Source: Labia minor
Lineage: Eukaryota; Arthropoda; Insecta; Dermaptera; Spongiphoridae
Reading direction: 5' to 3'
Length of the DNA: 64,000 nt
Assembly (NCBI GenBank): GCA_963082975.1
Contig: OY720344.1
Coordinates: forward strand, 94,803,228 to 94,867,227
Shown: positions 50,101 to 58,369 of the stretch, in pieces
Layout: every line of letters starts with the position of its first letter
Numbering within the stretch: the first letter of the stretch is position 1
The notes under the pieces: model-generated
Seen by the model: the letters and a program-made list of their open reading frames with translations, nothing else
What the model was told of the DNA's origin: nothing
Database searches by the model: none
Position numbers and translations under genes: made by a program

Positions 50101-53100
50101 TATATATATATATATAATGTCGGGTTTGTAACGTTCCTCGTCTTCCGACAGCCAAACGCCACTGAATGCGGTTCAAACACTTCCTCCTCTATATTTCTGG
50201 CCATAAGCGCGTTAGCAATTCCCACTCTCCTGCTGGCTCTTGTCTCTCTCTTCTCCTTCTGCCGGGATGTTGCCATTTTAATACCTTTTTGGGATTCGGT
50301 GGTCTGGCATCCTTTGTACCAAACCACAATTTTTAACTCCTAAGTTTCAAAATTGACTAATCCGATAATAATAAATTCATCAAAATATTCTTATATATTA
50401 AATTATTAAAATATTTGAAAATGGTCTATAAATTTTATCATTATCTAATTAAAAAACCCAGAAATGAATTTTTAAAGATTTATGTAAACCTTGTTAATAC
50501 TAACCCTTATCATTATTATTATTATTATTATTATCCCATTATAACATATTTATAATATGTTATAATGGGATATTTATAATATGATAAACTATATAAATGA
50601 AATTTAATATTTTTATATATTTATCGAATTATATTTAAAAAAATGATAGAATTTATTTTATAAATATCACTAATGTTCTAATTAATGGCATGTTTTTTTT
50701 ATTTTTCAACTACGTAAATATTTTAATCAGATATCTTTTGTTTGTTGACTTTTAATGACCATTTCTAATAGATATAGGATTTTAGTATTATTATTGTAAC
50801 TTCAACTAAAGATGGATTTTATTTTATTTTATTTAAAAAGTGTAATATTTATATTAATGAAGAATGATTGATGTTATTACAAATTGCATGTTTTATATTT
50901 TTCAAATATATAACAATTATTATCAGATAAGTTTTGTTTGTTGTATATTAATGATATAATTTATTTAATTGAACATATTAGTTTTATTAATTTAACTACA
51001 AAGAAAGATGAATTTTCATTTATTCTATTTTAAAAGTGTAATTTTTATATTATTGAAATATTCATTTGGAAGCAATAACAGAGGTGAATACAATATACTA
51101 TTTAATACAGCAAAACAACATTTCAATCCAAATTCGGAAATTATTATTATATATAATGAAGACAATTTTGTGTATGCAGACATAGATAATTTATGTAAAA
51201 TAATGAATTTCAAATGGCGTGGGATTTCGATAGGTGAAGGTATCGAATATTTTAATTACTATGGTATAATATGTAGATAGAGTGACCATAATTCGAAAAA
51301 ACCAAACCGGGACATTTATAAAAGGAACGCATTGGTCTCCTTGTCATATATTATATTATATATTAATATGTGATAATTACATAAATGGTTAGATTTATCA
51401 TGTTCTAATGGTTTATGCAAAACAAAATAAATTTTTCTTATATATAGTTTCAATCAATACAATTAAATCTAAATCACAGATATATATAATAATATGTAAT
51501 GCTTCAATAATTTAGTTAAGAAACAAAATAAATTATATATCGTCAATCATAAATTATAAATAATTACTTATATTTTTTTATTGGCTCGATTTGCTTTAAT
51601 ATTTCTGGCTGTTCACATCATAATTCGTCAGTATTTAAAGAACTACTGTTGAAATGTCCAATCGATTTCGCTCTTCTGTCCACTGTATACTCATTAGAGA
51701 AAAAATCGGTTCAATATTAGCGTTATGAGGTAGAATTTAAAATATATATGTACTGACATATTTTCAAAATTTCGGAATATTCCTCAGCGTGTTCACTACA
51801 TTTAAAAAAATCCACCCATTTTTCATAACAGAGCATATTCTCATTGTTCTATTGTGTGGATTTTTCAATCATTGTTTTCTTTACATTACTCATTTGATTA
51901 AAGAGTAGAGAATCATCTAATTTTACTTCTCTTTCTTTGAGATACAAACAGGTGGTCTCAACTTTCTTCCAAAAGGGTATTTCTAAAAGTAACATCCAAG
52001 AAAATACGGATACACTAGCATTTGTTTCCTTCCACATAAAAAGGTATTCGTACGCTGTTTTGTAAAACTCGTCAATTTCCCTCTTATTACTAGACAACAT
52101 CGATTGCGTTATTTCATCTATTTTCTCTCGTGAGACATTTTACAACCACTTACTATACATCTGTTTTGTAAAACGAGTGAGCTGCTTGCTCACGAATAGA
52201 AGTAAGTTTTGTTTCCGTTTACCGAAATTTGATAAATATTTAAAATGGGGACAATAGAATGTCCCGAAAATAATTTTCGGGACGCCGGGACAGAGCACCT
52301 AAAATCGGGACAATCCTGGAAAACCGGGAGGTTTGATCACCCTAATAATAGATGATGGTTTAATAAGAGATATGAATATTTTATTCATTGGAATGATCTG
52401 GAATTATACCAATATAAATAATTATATATATCCAAGAAATAAAATTATTTTTTATACGGATTTAAAAGACCTGATATATATATGAAAAATTTAACTAGTG
52501 AATATTTTTTTACTTTATTTCAGTCAATTTTTATTTTTCATTTTAATAGCAATTGTACTAAAGATGATGAATTGTGGACATGTGAACCATGGAATAACGA
52601 CACTTGTGAAAAACAAATAACAAATGTTGATGATGCATATTTTAATAAGAAACCAAATATGCATGAAATAACAGTGGGATTTTATTATACAGCAGATCAA
52701 GTAATTACAGGAAATAAAGATATGAGTTATAATTGATTGAAAATATTTCAAGAGATATGGTTGGAGAAATGGAATATGAGCATTAATGAAGAAACTATCA
52801 CATTCTCGGATGAACCAGTTGTTATGAGAAAGAAACGCGATGCATATAATATGCTCACGATGAATTATGAAAACTATTTTTTTTAATTTATATATTTATT
52901 TTATAATGGTCTCAAATGAACTCTGACCAAAAGAGAAACAAGTGACTATCACTTACATGAATTTTTAATAAAACACCTCTCATTATGTTAATTAATTAAT
53001 GTTTGTAGTGTAATTTTTCTTTTTTAACAAAATATTTTTTTATATTTTTCTTTTCAAAATTAATATGCATGGTAAGAGTATATTATTCTTAAGAAAGTGC

Positions 53101-56100
53101 TATCCGAGTGATGATATTACGTGAAGAAAGTTTATATCAAGCAACAATTGCTAAGAGGCTAAGAATCATCAATCTATCCATTGTATTGTGAATTTTAACA
53201 AGTCACAGAAAGACTGGCATTTACTCCCGGCACACAATTATGGGTCGAACTAGAAGTACGAACCCATCAGTGTTTGAGAGATTTCTTTGCCTAAATGTCT
53301 TTCGGAACAGATCTTTCATTAGAGATCAAATACATTTCATTTGTGACATCGATATTTCTGGAAGGATAGTTAAAAGAAGGTTAAATGTAGCAAATTTCCA
53401 AGAAACTCGCAACGACCGTATTCCTATCAGAGCCCATATAGTTGCCCCAATACTTGCATGAACATGTCAATTGCAGTACAAAGCAGACGCTTCGATAAAT
53501 CCTTTTCAAAAAGTCCAGACCTGTATAATAATGAACACCTATTGGGAGACGGCTGATATTTGGTGGAGATTGCTCTCTCGACAAGGTACGTAAAACTTTT
53601 ATTGAAGAGTGGAATGGGATTTATCAAGAGATCATTCAAAATTTCATTACATTAATGACAAGAAGGGTTAACCCTATGCGGTTATTAAAATTAGCGGTGT
53701 CAATAAATATTTATTGTGTTTTTTCATCAGACTCCATAAACTAGAATTCATTCATAAAGAGTTCAAAAAAAAATAATAATTTTAAAATACAGCATAAAAT
53801 ATTTTTAGAAATTTAGTAATAATTTTGTCCAATATATTATATAATAATTATAAGAAAATATATCAGATTATACGGTTCGGATCGATTCGAACGTCATTTT
53901 TCAATAAGACACTATCGCAAGATCGCTGTAGGATAAACATCTGGTTTTCAGTTTTTTAAAGCAAAATTCGAAATTAACCGATTATATATTTATCGAAATA
54001 GGTGAAAGAAATGTCAAATTTTATTGAATAAATATTATTAATGTTATAATATAATGAATTGCATGTTTTATAATTTTCAAATATATAACAATTATTATCA
54101 GATTAGTTTTGTTTGTTGTATATTAATGATATAATTTATTTAATTGAACATATTAGTTTTATTATTTTAACTACAAAGAAAGATGAATTTTCATTTATTC
54201 TATTTTAAAAGTGTAATTTTTATATTATTGAAATATTCATTTGGAAGCAATAACAGAGGTGAATACAATATACTATTTAATACAGCAAAACAACATTTCA
54301 ATCCAAATTCGGAAATTATTATTATATATAATGAAGACAATTTTGTGTATGCAGACATAGATAATTTATGTAAAATAATGAATTTCAAATGGCGTGGGAT
54401 TTCGATAGGTGAAGGTATCGAATATTTTGATTATTTCGGTATAATAGATGATGGTTTAATAAGAGATATGAATATTTTATTCATTGGAATGATTTGGAAT
54501 TATACCAATATAAATAATTATATATATTCAAGAAATAAAATTATTTTTTATACGGATTTAAAAGGCTTTACTAATCAATGCACACCTGATATATATATGA
54601 AAAATTTAACTAGTGAATATTTTCTTACTTTATTTCAGTCAATTTTTATTTTTCATTTTAATAGTAATTGTAGTAAAGATTATGAATTGTGGACATGTGA
54701 ACCATGGAATAACGACACTTGTGGAAAACAAATAAAAAATATTAATGATGCTTATTTTAATAAGAAACCAAATATGAATGGAATTTCAGTAAGATTATTT
54801 TATACAGCATCTCAGATAATTACAGGGATTAAAGATATGAGTGATCATTCATTGAAAATATTTCAAGAGATATGGTTTGAGAAATGGAATATAACCATTC
54901 CTCAAGCGAGTAGAAATTTGGCAATAATGATTTCAGATGAGCCAGTTTATTTTATGAAAAGTAAAAGCGATGCATATAATATGCTCACGATGTGTATCGT
55001 CGTCCTTAAAGGATCACAACGTCCTAAATGGGAATCCATCATTTGGTGTTTCGATTGGAAAGTTTGGTTAGCATTATTTATAGTGTGGTTCTTCTCAAGC
55101 ATTGGTTGGTATTTCATTTACAAACCTCCAAATGGTTTATTAAGGGCCATTTGTGATGTCTGCAGTTTAATGATAGCCCAACCAACATCCTGGTTATCTC
55201 GATTAATTCACACCCGAACAAGAATTATAGCTGCTCTGTTTATGCTTACATCCATTATCCTTTCCAACGGATTACCAATATGAAACAACCGAGATTCAAT
55301 TCACCAATCAATACCATAGAAGAAATTCATAAATTAAATCTTACAATCATCTGCAGTCACCCTTTTGTTTGCGGATTGATTTTTAATGGGGATCTATTAT
55401 TCCAAAAAATGTTCAATCAATGGTCATTTTCGACATTTAAACCATCTGAGATTCCATATATAAGAAATACAACATTAAATGATTTATTTACTAATCCTCA
55501 TTCAGCAATGATAACTCCTTGTCAAATTTCAAGATCGATGATTAGAAAAATTAAAAAATTTTCTAATCATTTACATTTAATGGAAATGCAAATAGCTTCG
55601 TATCCTCTATTTTATACACAATTTCCCTATGAAAAAGAATTTCGTAAATTGTTGTTTTCGTTTTATGAGAGTGGAATTGGACAATGGGTGGATAATTTAA
55701 TCGAATGGAAAACATTAATGCCTATTTTATTGAAAGAAGAAAATGTAATTAATATTCGTGTTTTTAACATGGATGATGTACAAATTAGCTTTATTATTTT
55801 ATTCATTGGATTAGTGATCTCCTCCATGGCTTTTCTCATTGAATGCATTAATTATTCTCGAATTTGCAATTTTACAAATATTTTTTTTTACAATAAAACC
55901 AAAAAAATTTATATGCAATTCCAAGTAATAAATAACTAAAAAATAAAAAATTAATTACAAAAATAATATTATAATAAAAAAAGTTTAAACTTATGAACGT
56001 CACTATATTTTTCAGCTTTTGTATATTAGTATAGTATTAGAAGTGTTATTTTATTTTTTAAGAAGAAACATAAATACGGGGTCTGTTCAAAAGAAAAGGT

Positions 56101-57267
56101 GAATTTTGTATTTACGCGGACTGTACATTCGATTATCCTAATTTTTTTTGTTATGTTGGAACACATATGTTTTTCATATGTTGACATAATCTGTCAACTG
56201 AAAAAGTTAGTCACGTTTTGTGCGTCTTCGATTTTTTTAAAGAATCTGTATTAAATTTGCGTTAAAAATGGAATAAAGTGCTCCAACGCACTTAAAATGT
56301 TGACTGTACGGAGGGTCTACTTTGTCTTAAAAAAAACGTTTTTAAGTGATACAAGAGCTTTACAAAAGCACTCCAAGTTTGATCAAATGTGAAAGTTTTT
56401 ATTCACTGTTTTCTTCGATTACAATATTGTGGTGCATCATGAGTTCTTGTCAATGGGTCGTACTGTTAATAAGGAATACTACAAGGAAGTTACGCAACGT
56501 TTGCAAGAAGCAATGCGGCTCAAACGATCGGAATTGTGGAAAAACAAATCATAGATTCTGCACCAGCCCACACATAATTGCTTGTTCGTGATTTTTTGGC
56601 CAAAAACAACATCGAAATCATGCCTCAACCAACGTATTCACCAGATTTGGCACCCTGCGACTATTTCCTGTTCCCAAAATTGAAGAGGCCAATGAAGGGA
56701 AAGCGTTTTGCTACAATTAATGAGATCAAGTCAGAATTGGTCAGAATCGAAGAACGAGCGGATGGCCATACCGAAAAGCGCATTTCAGAAGTGCTTCGAC
56801 GATTGGAAGAAGCGTTGGCATAAGTGGATTATATTTGAGGGGAATTACTTTGAAGGGGACAAAATGGATATTGATGAATAAATAAATACTTTTCGAAATA
56901 ATTCAAAATTCACCTTTTCTTTTGAATAAACCTCGTATATCTACAATTTAATTTAATTAAAATTACATTCTCTAGAAATTACAAGGGGAATATGTAATTC
57001 AATTAGCAAAACGAGAAAGGTTCCGTTGTTCAAAAACAAAATCACCTGATCAACTGATTCATCAATCACAATCTAGAGATTATGTAAATGAGGTGATAAT
57101 TTATCCTTCTGATTTTGAACAAGAACCTCATAAACCTTGGTACTTACGCCTCCTCAAGTAAATATTAATATATAAAAAATTATAATTCTTATTTTATTTA
57201 TTTTCTTTTGTGTTTTTTTCTAATTAATTTTTCTTTCAGAAAGAAAAAAAAACATGATTTTAATTAA
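36996..57267 (+). CDS. Coiled-coil protein, six exons, one 18.5 kb intron, unknown function
   Basis: Exons 36996-37125, 37193-37310, 38176-38286, 38352-38502, 56976-57157 and 57240-57267 join in phase to give 239 residues. Most of the protein is heptad-rich, charged coiled coil (MENLNYAFREFLNYLDKQ; KSKLNIVEKEINFMETQL; MLEEEFERLSKECNSAL; LCRRIEAMYRANLHLENDL), continuing in exon 5 as KLQGEYVIQLAKRERFR. It ends in a less ordered tail with PHKPWYLRLLK and lysines. Exons 1-4 are well supported. The link to exons 5-6 rests on matching phase 0, good splice sites and heptad continuity. Without it, exon 4 would read through to a stop at about 38531. The 38503-56975 intron would hold all the IR genes. 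No named family recognised. Exon 5 could alternatively end at TAA in 57159-57161. Confidence 0.6.
37365..37800 (+). mobile_element. LINE 3' fragment (RTE/craniofacial-type)
   Basis: The plus strand encodes the C-terminal tail of a non-LTR retrotransposon polyprotein (SRRLRWTGHVARMGKDRMAK, then RPLGRPRTRWVDN and VVAQNRNT) and ends in a short AGATAGATAG repeat at 37794. It is 5'-truncated and inserted in the second intron of the coiled-coil gene. The same tail is encoded at 44176-44369 on the minus strand. Confidence 0.8.
39300..39745. repeat. Dispersed repeat with Helitron-like block
   Basis: Bases 39330-39560 match the repeat split by the hAT element at 10527-11733. Bases 39560-39745 are the inverse of 10655-10860 (GGAGATATGTAAAAATCTCC hairpin, CCCTTCCTATCGGCGGTCGG end). 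It is non-coding. The rest of 38503-40330 is AT-rich intron with a TE-like GC patch near 38590-38660 (GCAGTCG..CGACTGC inverted repeat). Confidence 0.55.
40331..42157 (+). CDS. Divergent ionotropic receptor 1 (intronless, 608 aa)
   Basis: A single open frame. A hydrophobic N-terminus (MNFLLLYLKSVFILM) suggests a signal peptide. The extracellular ligand-binding halves are cysteine-bearing (CEPWNNDTCGK). The ion channel follows: TM1 about residues 290-312 (FDWKVWLALFIVWFFSSIGW), pore and TM2 around 335-372 (IAALFMLTSIILSNGFQNTL), and TM3 about 540-561 (ISFIILFIGLVISSMVFLIE), followed by a basic cytoplasmic tail. This layout matches insect divergent IRs, the ionotropic-glutamate-receptor-related chemoreceptors of sensory neurons. 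No N-terminal ATD is present, as usual for divergent IRs. An AATAAA signal overlaps the end (42150-42155). Sequence in the channel region is nearly identical to the 54183 copy and in the preceding 360 bases to the 46503 copy. Confidence 0.88.
   Translation: MNFLLLYLKSVFILMKNDYSFGIDTGGEFSVLLNTAKQHFNPNSEINIIYNAEKFVYADIDNLSKILNFNWSGISIAEEIEYFYSFKELDIGLRRDMNILFIGMIWNYTIINDYIYSRNKIIFYTDLKDFTNQCTPDIYMKNLTSEYFFTLFQSIFIFHFNSNCTKDDELWTCEPWNNDTCGKQITNVDDAYFNKKPNMHAIAVGYYYTADHVITGNKDMSDHSLKIFQEIWFEKWNMSMNEESITIALMISDEPVFMRMKCDAYNMLTMCIVVHKGSQRPKWESIIWCFDWKVWLALFIVWFFSSIGWYFIYKPPNGLLRAICDVCSLMIAQPTSWLSRLIHTRTRIIAALFMLTSIILSNGFQNTLYTNMRQPRFNSPINTVEEIQKLNLSIICSHIYVCELIFSGDLIFQKMFNQSIFAKLRPSEISYLRNTTLNDLFNNPHSAMITPCQISRSMIRKIKKFSNHLHLMEMQIASYPLYYTQFPYEKEFRKLLFSFYESGIGQWVNNLIEWKTLMPTLLKEENVINIRVFNMDDVQISFIILFIGLVISSMVFLIECINYSRINNCINIICHIKTKKSNIKRIPSIQIVFKSHLRKKYKFNYKNK
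42350..43345 (-). mobile_element. Decayed mariner, minus strand
   Basis: The minus strand encodes mariner transposase parts: an HTH region (MEKIEYRAVIKF, LKGLSATDIHTKMMKVL), PTVHQWDLEFKHGRTSIEDD, AKKVMVSIFWNEKGILLNDY and IIFHQDNVRVHTS, then RDGIKSLE-type C-terminal pieces to about 42400. It has frameshifts and internal deletions. The 5' end at about 43345 begins CTCGTAAACTAGAA. A matching 3' inverted repeat was not found, so the low boundary is approximate. Confidence 0.75.
43586..43710 (+). mobile_element. Solo mariner 5' end, opposite orientation
   Basis: CTCGTAAACTAGAAGAGACC and the following 110 bases match, inverted, the 5' end of the mariner finishing at 43345 (GTTTCTTTGGAA and TTTTGTAAA blocks shared). 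The rest of this second copy is absent. Confidence 0.55.
44145..46100 (-). mobile_element. 5'-truncated LINE (RTE/craniofacial-type) with reverse transcriptase
   Basis: On the minus strand, 45883-45545 gives the RT N-terminal region (NNKAAGIDGISAELLKFGG) and 45165-44737 gives the RT palm with the YADD active site (IQVLGYADDLNIIG) and KFKYLGSVI. Bases 44369-44176 give the C-terminal GRPRTRWVDNVGREVREM and VVAQNRDTWRSVV tail. The reading frame is broken between the blocks. The 3' end runs into a (TA)n tract at 44145-44176. No endonuclease is present. Confidence 0.85.
46307..46366 (+). pseudogene. Stub of an IR start region
   Basis: Twenty codons (MDFILIYLKSVIFILMKND, stop) match the N-terminus of the 40331 receptor. 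The upstream 180 bases and the stub recur at 50640-50871. It is a remnant of an earlier IR copy lying just before the intact IR at 46503. Confidence 0.65.
46503..48350 (+). CDS. Divergent ionotropic receptor 2 (intronless, 615 aa)
   Basis: An intact single-exon paralogue of the 40331 gene. It has the hydrophobic leader MNFHSFYFKSVIFILLK, the same CEPWNNDTCGK region, and three channel segments (FDWKVWLALFIVWFF, AALFMLTSIILSNGF, FIILFIGLVISSMVF). The C-terminal basic tail is slightly longer than in IR1. Between about 47095 and 47450 it is almost base-identical to IR1 (about 40915-41275), while the first 400 bases are closer to the 51008 and 54183 copies. Expected to be a plasma-membrane chemoreceptor in sensory neurons. 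No introns and no poly(A) tract or TSD that would show retroposition were seen. Confidence 0.88.
   Translation: MNFHSFYFKSVIFILLKYDHSFGSENGGEFNVLFNTAKQHFNPNSEIIIIYNAENFEYADINNLCKIWNFKWPGISIGEGIEYFNYYGIIDDGLIRDMNILFIGMIWNYTNINNYIYPRNKIIFYTDLKDFTNQCTPDIYMKNLTSEYFFTLFQSIFIFHFNSNCSKDYELWTCEPWNNDTCGKQIKNINDAYFNKKPNMHAIAVGYYYTADHVITGNKDMSDHSLKIFQEIWFEKWNMSMNEESITIALMISDEPVFMRMKCDAYNMLTMCIVVHKGSQRPKWESIIWCFDWKVWLALFIVWFFSSIGWYFIYKPQNGLLRAICDVCSLIIAQPTSWLSRLIHTRTRVIAALFMLTSIILSNGFQNTLYTNMKQPRFNSPINTIEEIQKLNLTIICSHIYVCELIFSGDLIFQKMFNQSIFSKLKPSEISYLRNTTLNDLFNNPHSAMITPCQISRSMIRKIKKFSNHLHLLEMQIASYPLYYTQFPYEKEFRKLLFSFYESGIGQWVNNLIEWKTLMPILLKEENLINIHVFKMDDVQISFIILFIGLVISSMVFLIECINYSRINNCTNIICHIKTKKSNIKRIPSMQIAFKSHLRKKYKFNLTKKYKKLKE
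48787..50072 (+). mobile_element. Mariner with large internal deletion and nested insertion
   Basis: Inverted ends (AACAGG..GGCTGAAA.GTTCGTAGGC) are flanked by TA (48785-48786 and 50073-50074). The plus strand has transposase pieces: LKISKERVGHIVHEY near the HTH, LFKRNKSEFLRRYVTMGETW and LHHFTPE, then directly DEEVIVETEAYFE. The central catalytic section is therefore deleted. A hAT MITE (49335-49799) is inserted within it. Confidence 0.88.
49335..49799. mobile_element. hAT MITE nested in mariner
   Basis: 465 bp, ends CAGAGGTTCTTAAACT and its reverse complement, with perfect 8-bp duplications ATCTAAGG (49327-49334 and 49800-49807). Subterminal GGTCCGCG repeats. It has no transposase of its own. 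Its insertion point inside a mariner ORF shows it came later. Confidence 0.93.
50085..50330 (-). mobile_element. Probable LINE 3' end ending in (TA)n
   Basis: A GC-richer segment whose minus strand is open (ASRRVGIANALMARNIEEEV, then TRNVTNPTLYIYIY) and runs into a TA tract at 50100-50117. The layout resembles a non-LTR retrotransposon tail next to a microsatellite. The family is not certain. Confidence 0.45.
50812..50871 (+). pseudogene. Second stub of an IR start region
   Basis: Twenty codons (MDFILFYLKSVIFILMKND, stop), almost identical to 46307-46366, again just upstream of an IR copy (51008). Shared flank 50640-51007 corresponds to 46130-46502. Confidence 0.65.
51008..52870 (+). pseudogene. 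IR3, pseudogene split by a transposon and truncated
   Basis: Bases 51008-51277 encode the IR N-terminus, identical over about 260 bases to the 54183 copy. The frame is then interrupted by a 1.07 kb TIR element (51278-52344) and resumes at 52345 (DDGLIRDMNILFIGMIWNYT). A 19-base deletion after 52470 shifts the frame relative to IR1. A stop falls at about 52734, and homology ends near 52863, before the ion channel. It cannot make a receptor. Confidence 0.9.
51278..52344. mobile_element. hAT-like TIR element inside IR3
   Basis: Ends TAGAGTGACCATAATTC and, reversed, TAGGGTGATCAAACCTCCCG. The IR reading ATAATAGA reappears on the right (52345-52352), and the left flank has the same bases with a 4-base insertion, consistent with an 8-bp duplication. 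The minus strand (about 52100-51600) has a broken hAT C-terminal-like reading (MWKETNASVSVFSW and later pieces). Subterminal GGGACA motifs. Confidence 0.7.
53090..53690 (+). mobile_element. Tc1-like transposase fossil
   Basis: Broken frames on the plus strand resemble a Tc1 transposase N-terminal half: an HTH-like start near 53095, IAKRL-type region near 53150, a HTIMGRTRSTNPSVFERF block, and later short pieces. Frameshifts throughout, ends not defined. It lies between IR3 and IR4. Confidence 0.45.
54183..55939 (+). pseudogene. IR4, divergent ionotropic receptor with a 16-bp frameshift deletion
   Basis: Bases 54183-55271 are an open IR frame with signal-like leader, ligand-binding region, TM1 and most of the pore/TM2 (to MLTSIILSNG). 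Compared with IR1 and IR2, 16 bases are missing after GGATT at 55273, and the frame then closes at 55283. The remaining C-terminal 219 codons are open in another frame (55280-55939), with TM3 (IILFIGLVISSMAFLIE) and an altered tail. The residues from 54770 to 54960 differ clearly from IR1/IR2 (NGISVRLFYTASQI, WNITIPQASRNLAIM). One indel as the only damage suggests recent loss or a polymorphic allele. Confidence 0.85.
56077..56935 (+). mobile_element. Internally deleted mariner
   Basis: Ends CGGGGTCTGTTCAAAAGAAA and, reversed, CGAGGTTTATTCAAAAGAAA, flanked by TA. The plus strand encodes an N-terminal fragment (56346 on) and the C-terminal QPTYSPDLAPCDYFLFPKLK with RISEVLRRLEEAL. At 859 bp it lacks the middle of the transposase. 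It lies just 40 bp upstream of exon 5 of the coiled-coil gene. Confidence 0.88.
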
Positions 57268-58369
57268 AAATTCCAAATCTGAAATTTTTTTTAATATTTA
57301 TTATTTCTAAATTATTATTTTTATATATATCTTTATTTTATATATATATTTACAATGTGGATATATGAATATATAAATTGTTGCTTTATATATATAACTT
57401 GTAATAAGAAAAACCTTTTAAATTAATAATAATAATAATAATAATTTGGAAAGATTTTATGTTAAATACATATGTTTAAATAAAACAAAATTGATTTGCT
57501 ATGATTTAAATCTTTTATTGTTTAAATATAGGAAAATAATAAATTATCAAAAAAAATATTAATATAAATAACTATTTAAACATGTTTATTTATTAATTTT
57601 AAATTATTTTCAAATTTTTTTTTGTGAACACACAACAAACAATTAATAAATCGAATGGTTACGAAGTCAACCGAAGCTAAAAGCAGCGTACTACAAATAT
57701 ATTTAAATAATTAGAAAGTTATCTTAAAATCACAGACCCACACAGACCTGCACAGACCATATAAAATAAAATGAGCCAGATTTGTTGCCAATTCGGTTGC
57801 ACTTTTACGTCAAACTTTTTTTCAAATTGCTTTACGAAAAAAAGAGTGAAAAATCATGCTGAATTTTTTCGGCAATTTTCATCATTATATTATCAATTTG
57901 TATTGCTATAAAAATATGGAAAAGTGAAAATCAAATCATATTGAATATGATGGTGTCATTTAATAAAAGATTGAATGTAATAATTAATTAAATAAAACCA
58001 AAAAAAAAATAAACTAAAACTGTTAGAAAAATTGTTCTATTTTAGTCCTAATTAATAGTATTATTTACATTTTTTTAAGTATCTAATTACTTTTTTAAAA
58101 GTTTTATATACAATATAATATATAATCAGTCTAATTAAAATAAATAAATTGTCATTAAATTAGAAAAAAGGTATTATATTTAAAACACCAAAATATTTAA
58201 ATATTTTCTGCAAATAAACTTAAATTGAAGCTAATTTTACAGTAAATCTATATTTTATGCATATACTAAATTTATTTGTTAGGTTATAAACATAAACACT
58301 TTATAATAAGATTAGATTTATAATTATTATATAATAGATTTTTCAAAGTGACCTTTTTATAATATTAAT
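57268..58369. other. AT-rich intergenic stretch
   Basis: Contains a (AAT)n run near 57425-57445 and otherwise simple AT-rich sequence. It must hold the FAHD2 promoter. No gene or repeat end recognised. Confidence 0.5.
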
